The notes under the pieces: generated by a model
Databases searched by the model: none
What the model saw: the letters and a program-made list of their open reading frames with translations, nothing else
What the model was told of the DNA's origin: nothing
In this document: piece by piece, positions 6,366 through 8,759 of the stretch
Numbering within the stretch: the first letter of the stretch is position 1
Layout of the letters: each line of letters starts with the position of its first letter
NCBI GenBank assembly: GCA_046542305.1
Contig: JBKHBQ010000167.1
Coordinates: forward strand, 1-8,759
Reading direction: 5' to 3'
Length of the DNA stretch: 8,759 bases
From: JBKHBQ01 sp046542305
Lineage (GTDB): Bacteria > Bacteroidota > Bacteroidia > Bacteroidales > 4484-276
Program-made: the position numbers and the translations under genes

Positions 6366-7541
6366 CTATAACCGCTCTTCGAGGATGGCTTTCAGTTGCT
6401 TCCGGCTTAGAAGGGCGGGATTGTTTTTCTGACCGGTTTCGTTTAAGATCATATCGAAATGAAAACTTTCGATGCCGTACTTTCCAAGTTTGGGAATACT
6501 CAGATCCCTGCTCCATTCATACAGTGTATCTACCAGCAATGCGCAACCTGTTTCGGTATCACTTCCTTTTTTTCCACTCAGTAAATAACCGGCTCGTGAA
6601 TATTTTTCAAGGAAAACTGATTCAGGATCACTTCTCAAAAGATTTTCAATGGTATTCTTTACCGAAGGTGCAAACAACGTTCCACAAACCACCCCATGAG
6701 GAATCCTGAAGTATCCGCCGATTACCGAAGCAAAACCATGCACCACGCCCATCCCTGCATTCGCCAGCGCAATGCCCGACATCAGGGCTGCATAGGCCAT
6801 GCCTGCCCGTACATTCACATCGGAGGCGCCCTCACTGCAAGCCTTGGGAAAATTGGCCGCGGCATGTTCCAGTCCGCTCCATGCCAGCGCATCGGTCATG
6901 GGATTGGCTTTCGTTGAAACGTATGATTCAAGCAGTTGCACAATAGCGTCCATGCCTGTGGAGGCCGTTACATCGGGAGGAATACTCAGCATCAGTCCGG
7001 GATCGATCAGGGCAATGTCGGGCACGAAATTGTCGTGCCGCAGCGATTTCTTAAAGCCGTCTTCACTCACCGAACTCAACACGGCATTTTTGGTGGCCTC
7101 GCTTCCGGTACCCGAAGTGGTAGGGACAGCGATAAACGGAATTTTGCGGCCGTCATGCACTTCGCCGGTACCCACACCTTCCAGGTAGGTTTTCACGCGT
7201 TTCTCCTGCAGCAGCATTGCAGATATGGCTTTTCCGCCATCCACCACGCTGCCGCCACCCACGGCCACCACTACGCCGATGTTCCTGTTGCGGTGCTCCA
7301 TCACCACCGAATCTACAAAATCAGGCGAAGGCTCGTTCTGGAAAGAAATGGAGATGATGTACAGGCCTGCCTCGCGAAGCGATTTCACAACGCGGTCGAA
7401 ATCCCCGCTTCTCTTCAGGTGCCCTTCTCCGGTTACCAGGATGGCGGTTTTGCCAAACCCTGCAGCCAGTTTACCAGCCAGATCAATTTTGCCTGCCCCG
7501 AAAATGATTTCAGGAATACGAGTGATTTTGAATGCTTCCAT
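6366..7541 (-). CDS. Iron-containing (group III) alcohol dehydrogenase, 391 aa
   Basis: NAD(P)-dependent oxidoreductase expected to interconvert an alcohol and an aldehyde or ketone in the cytoplasm; substrate unknown. The length is normal for the family. The N-terminal Rossmann-like half has GGGSVVDGGK (residues 95-104) and PTTSGTGSEAT (140-150). The C-terminal helical half holds the metal site: Asp198 in TGMDA, His268 in VHGF and His282 in PHG, with the usual 14-residue spacing of the two His. Position 202, commonly a His ligand (DALTHA in FucO-like enzymes), is Gln, and position 272, commonly His, is Ser. This pattern resembles three-ligand members of the superfamily, so the bound metal need not be iron. 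The ATG at 7541 overlaps the stop of the ABM gene as TAATG; an in-frame GTG at 7547 is less likely. It is probably coupled to, and works with, the upstream ABM protein. Confidence 0.93.
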   Translation of the reverse strand: MEAFKITRIPEIIFGAGKIDLAGKLAAGFGKTAILVTGEGHLKRSGDFDRVVKSLREAGLYIISISFQNEPSPDFVDSVVMEHRNRNIGVVVAVGGGSVVDGGKAISAMLLQEKRVKTYLEGVGTGEVHDGRKIPFIAVPTTSGTGSEATKNAVLSSVSEDGFKKSLRHDNFVPDIALIDPGLMLSIPPDVTASTGMDAIVQLLESYVSTKANPMTDALAWSGLEHAAANFPKACSEGASDVNVRAGMAYAALMSGIALANAGMGVVHGFASVIGGYFRIPHGVVCGTLFAPSVKNTIENLLRSDPESVFLEKYSRAGYLLSGKKGSDTETGCALLVDTLYEWSRDLSIPKLGKYGIESFHFDMILNETGQKNNPALLSRKQLKAILEERL

Positions 7542-7849
7542 TACCACTTGCTGAGGTTTGCGGGTTCGATCACACGGTGCGGAACACCTTCCCTTGGTCT
7601 GGCCATCCAGTCAGCCACAGTATCGCGCCATTTCAGATAATGGTCTGTTTGCTTATGGGCTTTGGCTGCAGATTCACTTTCGTAGGCTTCATAAAGCAGA
7701 AAGCGCGTGGGTTCGTCCTTCGACTGCAAAAAATCGAACCGGAGGTTGCCGGGCTCCTTCGCAGAAGCTTTGTGGTTTTCCACGGTAGCTTCGATGAAAT
7801 CACGCTCATGTCCCGGTTTTACATAAATGGTGACGGTTGTTACGATCAT
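7541..7849 (-). CDS. LsrG-like ABM-fold protein (putative quinol monooxygenase/isomerase)
   Basis: A 102-residue single-domain protein of the antibiotic-biosynthesis-monooxygenase (ABM) dimeric alpha/beta-barrel family. It opens with MIVTTVTIYVKPGHERDF (first strand and helix), then EPGNLRFDFLQ and FLLYEAYESE, then AHKQTDHYLKWRD. The EGNLRFDVLQ-YEAYKDE-AFHK-T-HY series of E. coli LsrG, which acts on phosphorylated autoinducer-2, lines up well, so LsrG-like is the best description. Family members also include small quinol monooxygenases, and no other lsr gene is visible here, so an autoinducer-2 role is not established. The stop TAA shares a base with the ATG of the dehydrogenase (TAATG). A reactive small carbonyl metabolite handled in turn by both enzymes is a reasonable inference. 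Confidence 0.9.
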   Translation of the reverse strand: MIVTTVTIYVKPGHERDFIEATVENHKASAKEPGNLRFDFLQSKDEPTRFLLYEAYESESAAKAHKQTDHYLKWRDTVADWMARPREGVPHRVIEPANLSKW

Positions 7850-7889
7850 GACGGATGTTTTTTCAAAAATACTTAAAAAGCAGAAGACA

Positions 7890-7914
7890 GTTGCTTTGCA
7901 TCTGAAAGTACAAC
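7890..7914. other. Imperfect stem-loop between the hypothetical gene and the ABM gene
   Basis: GTTG-CTTT at 7890-7897 pairs with AAAG-(TA)-CAAC at 7905-7914, an 8-bp stem with a 2-base bulge and a 7-base loop. No run of T follows immediately on either strand (on the minus strand TTTTT comes 12 bases later), so it is a poor intrinsic terminator. It could attenuate or process the transcript, or be chance. Confidence 0.3.
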
Positions 7915-7920
7915 ACCTTT

Positions 7921-8286
7921 TTATATCAATCCCTTTTCAAGGTAAACCGCGACGCCCCTGGCCATCATGCCGCGAATCTCAAATACCAGATCCTCGTCCA
8001 GATCCTTAATGTGGAAACAACTTTTCCCCTTGAGCATTTTTTGAAGTTTGTCAGAGATGATAAATGCGCCGGGATCAGTGTACACCGGAAAGAAATACAT
8101 ACGCACGTCTTTGGGCTTGGGTTCGAGACTTGCAAAATAAAAGCCGTCCACCTTCTTTTTGCCCTGCATGGCTTCTTTGGTTCCGGCCACTTCAAATCCG
8201 GTCTCGTCATCCTTTCTTACTTTCAGCGGGGGCACCTGCTCCAAAAGCAGTTCCCGGAGTTTTTGCATGATTTGCTTTGTTTCCAT
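7921..8286 (-). CDS. Small conserved hypothetical protein (121 aa)
   Basis: Soluble, with no signal peptide or membrane segment. Visible features are a helical start (TKQIMQKLRELLLEQ), a beta-rich centre (GKKKVDGFYFASLEPKP, VRMYFFPVYTDPGAF), a Lys-rich turn KMLKGKSCFHIKDLDEDL, and a C-terminal helix ending GVAVYLEKGLI. The order GFYF / FFP / KGKSxFHIKxLDExL / helix recalls small DUF1801 (YdhG-like) proteins, but the resemblance is distant and I do not assign it. The ATG at 8286 follows an A-rich stretch (AAAACA9C) typical of Bacteroidetes starts. It is 71 bases upstream of the ABM gene and may be cotranscribed with it. A longer frame opening upstream, in another phase, translates only a GA-rich repeat and is not a gene. 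Confidence 0.78.
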   Translation of the reverse strand: METKQIMQKLRELLLEQVPPLKVRKDDETGFEVAGTKEAMQGKKKVDGFYFASLEPKPKDVRMYFFPVYTDPGAFIISDKLQKMLKGKSCFHIKDLDEDLVFEIRGMMARGVAVYLEKGLI

Positions 8287-8353
8287 GATGTTTTTTTTTG
8301 TTTTGAAGATCCGATAATTTAAGATAGAAAACCGGGATTTTGTTCATTCCGGC

Positions 8354-8409
8354 GGGAAAGAGAAAAGGGACAATGGGAAAAAAGGAAAAGAGAAAATGGG
8401 AAAAGGGAA
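8354..8409 (+). repeat. GGGAAAA-type purine-rich repeat with about 7-base period
   Basis: On the plus strand, G-rich triplets (GGG, AGG or GAG) separated by A-runs recur every 6 to 9 bases, mostly 7: GGGAAAG, AGAAAAG, GGACAAT, GGGAAAA and so on to AAGGGAA. The register slips at least once, near 8382. It is strongly purine-rich on this strand and lies about 70 bases upstream of the hypothetical gene's ATG. Confidence 0.6.
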
Positions 8410-8411
8410 AA

Positions 8412-8519
8412 ATGTTACCGCGCAAACCGTCAGAAAATAAGGTTTTGCAGTGCGGACAACCGGCTGTATACAGATTAAAACAAGCTCCCACAATGCCGGG
8501 CAATTGCACCATTCCTCAT
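8412..8519. other. Gene-free stretch with a short palindrome
   Basis: No coding region, tRNA or recognisable RNA seen. The only distinct element is the perfect 10-base palindrome CTGTATACAG at 8464-8473, which could be an operator half-site pair but is short enough to be chance. An open frame on the minus strand here runs into the purine repeat and has no protein-like features. Confidence 0.4.
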
Positions 8520-8561
8520 ACATCTGAAATCAAAAATCGTTAATCTTCACTCGTAAATCAT
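8520..8561 (+). repeat. Degenerate 7-bp repeat with ATC core
   Basis: Six consecutive 7-base units in one register: ACATCTG, AAATCAA, AAATCGT, TAATCTT, CACTCGT, AAATCAT. The ATC (once CTC) falls at 8522, 8529, 8536, 8543, 8550 and 8557. A further CTC at 8515 fits the phase. The next 98 bases show no such period. Confidence 0.5.
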
Positions 8562-8659
8562 CACGACAGTCGGATTATAAAAAGCCGCCACAACGCAAAA
8601 AAGCTGCACCATACAGGAAACTTCAAATACACCTCGACGTAAGGCGGGCAGAGCGACAA
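8562..8659. other. Gene-free stretch with no recognised element
   Basis: No open frame of note on either strand, no tRNA-like structure and no Bacteroidetes promoter were seen. It separates two repeat blocks that both carry an ATC/CTC core. Confidence 0.4.
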
Positions 8660-8729
8660 ACATCACACATCAAACATCACACATTCTACATCACACATCA
8701 CCCATCTCCTCTCCTCCTCACTCCCTCGT
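8660..8729 (+). repeat. ACATCAC-type 7-bp tandem repeat array
   Basis: Ten consecutive 7-base units: ACATCAC, ACATCAA, ACATCAC, ACATTCT, ACATCAC, ACATCAC, CCATCTC, then degrading CTCTCCT, CCTCACT, CCCTCGT. The first seven are clearly related copies of one unit; the last three grade into a C/T-rich tail that keeps CTC in phase at 8711 and 8725. No gene overlaps it, and the remaining 30 bases to the window edge are too short to judge. Confidence 0.75.
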
Positions 8730-8759
8730 AAGTGTCCATGTACTTCCGTGCTGTTGGAT

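Noticed and set aside
6936..7640. Plus-strand 234-codon open frame opposite the dehydrogenase and ABM genes
   Set aside because: It is the antisense shadow of two well-supported genes and has no recognisable protein features.
7864..7871. TATTTTTG -7-like element just upstream of the ABM gene
   Set aside because: It matches the -7 consensus, but no TTTG is found 17-23 bases upstream and the leader would be only about 8 bases.
8207..8512. Minus-strand 101-codon open frame upstream of and overlapping the hypothetical gene
   Set aside because: Its middle is the translation of the purine-rich repeat (Phe/Pro/Ser-rich) and its end overlaps a convincing gene in another frame.

Overview
The window looks like a chromosomal piece of a Bacteroidota (Bacteroidetes) genome, probably an uncultured or environmental Bacteroidales-type organism. 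The evidence is the style of the genes (secreted Asn-rich beta-helix proteins, a DPGxGNG-repeat secreted protein, a TPR protein fused through a membrane segment to an AraC domain) and two promoters of the Bacteroidetes type (TTTG, 19 bases, then TAnnTTTG). All nine genes lie on the minus strand, so the genes are read from right to left.

Right part (8759 to 6366). Bases 8287-8759 hold no convincing gene but contain several degenerate 7-bp tandem repeats. Then come a small conserved hypothetical protein (7921-8286), an LsrG-like antibiotic-biosynthesis-monooxygenase (ABM) fold protein (7541-7849) and an iron-type alcohol dehydrogenase (6366-7541). The last two overlap as TAATG and are almost certainly translationally coupled. 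The dehydrogenase has Gln and Ser at two places where many family members have His.

Middle (6290 to 4244). A near-perfect Bacteroidetes promoter drives a large membrane-spanning regulator: signal peptide, periplasmic TPR array, coiled coil, one transmembrane helix, and a cytoplasmic AraC-type DNA-binding domain.

Left part (4170 to 1). A second Bacteroidetes-type promoter precedes a small lipoprotein (GTG start). It is followed by three tandem paralogous secreted beta-helix proteins (332, 337 and 339 residues) and the start of a protein with 76-residue DPGxGNG repeats, which runs off the left edge. Gaps of 13 and 12 bases at the two ends of this group suggest one operon. The two larger gaps, on either side of the middle paralog's coding region, are filled almost end to end with degenerate 7-bp repeats of identical layout. 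My inference is that this is a secreted or surface protein locus, perhaps controlled by the adjacent TPR-AraC regulator, in which a beta-helix gene was duplicated together with its repeat-bearing spacer. The three copies keep similar N- and C-terminal blocks and differ strongly in the middle.

The most unusual signals are the 7-bp-period intergenic DNA, which recurs at five or six places with different sequences but the same period, and the shared C-terminal block of the beta-helix proteins, which does not look like a standard type IX secretion signal.
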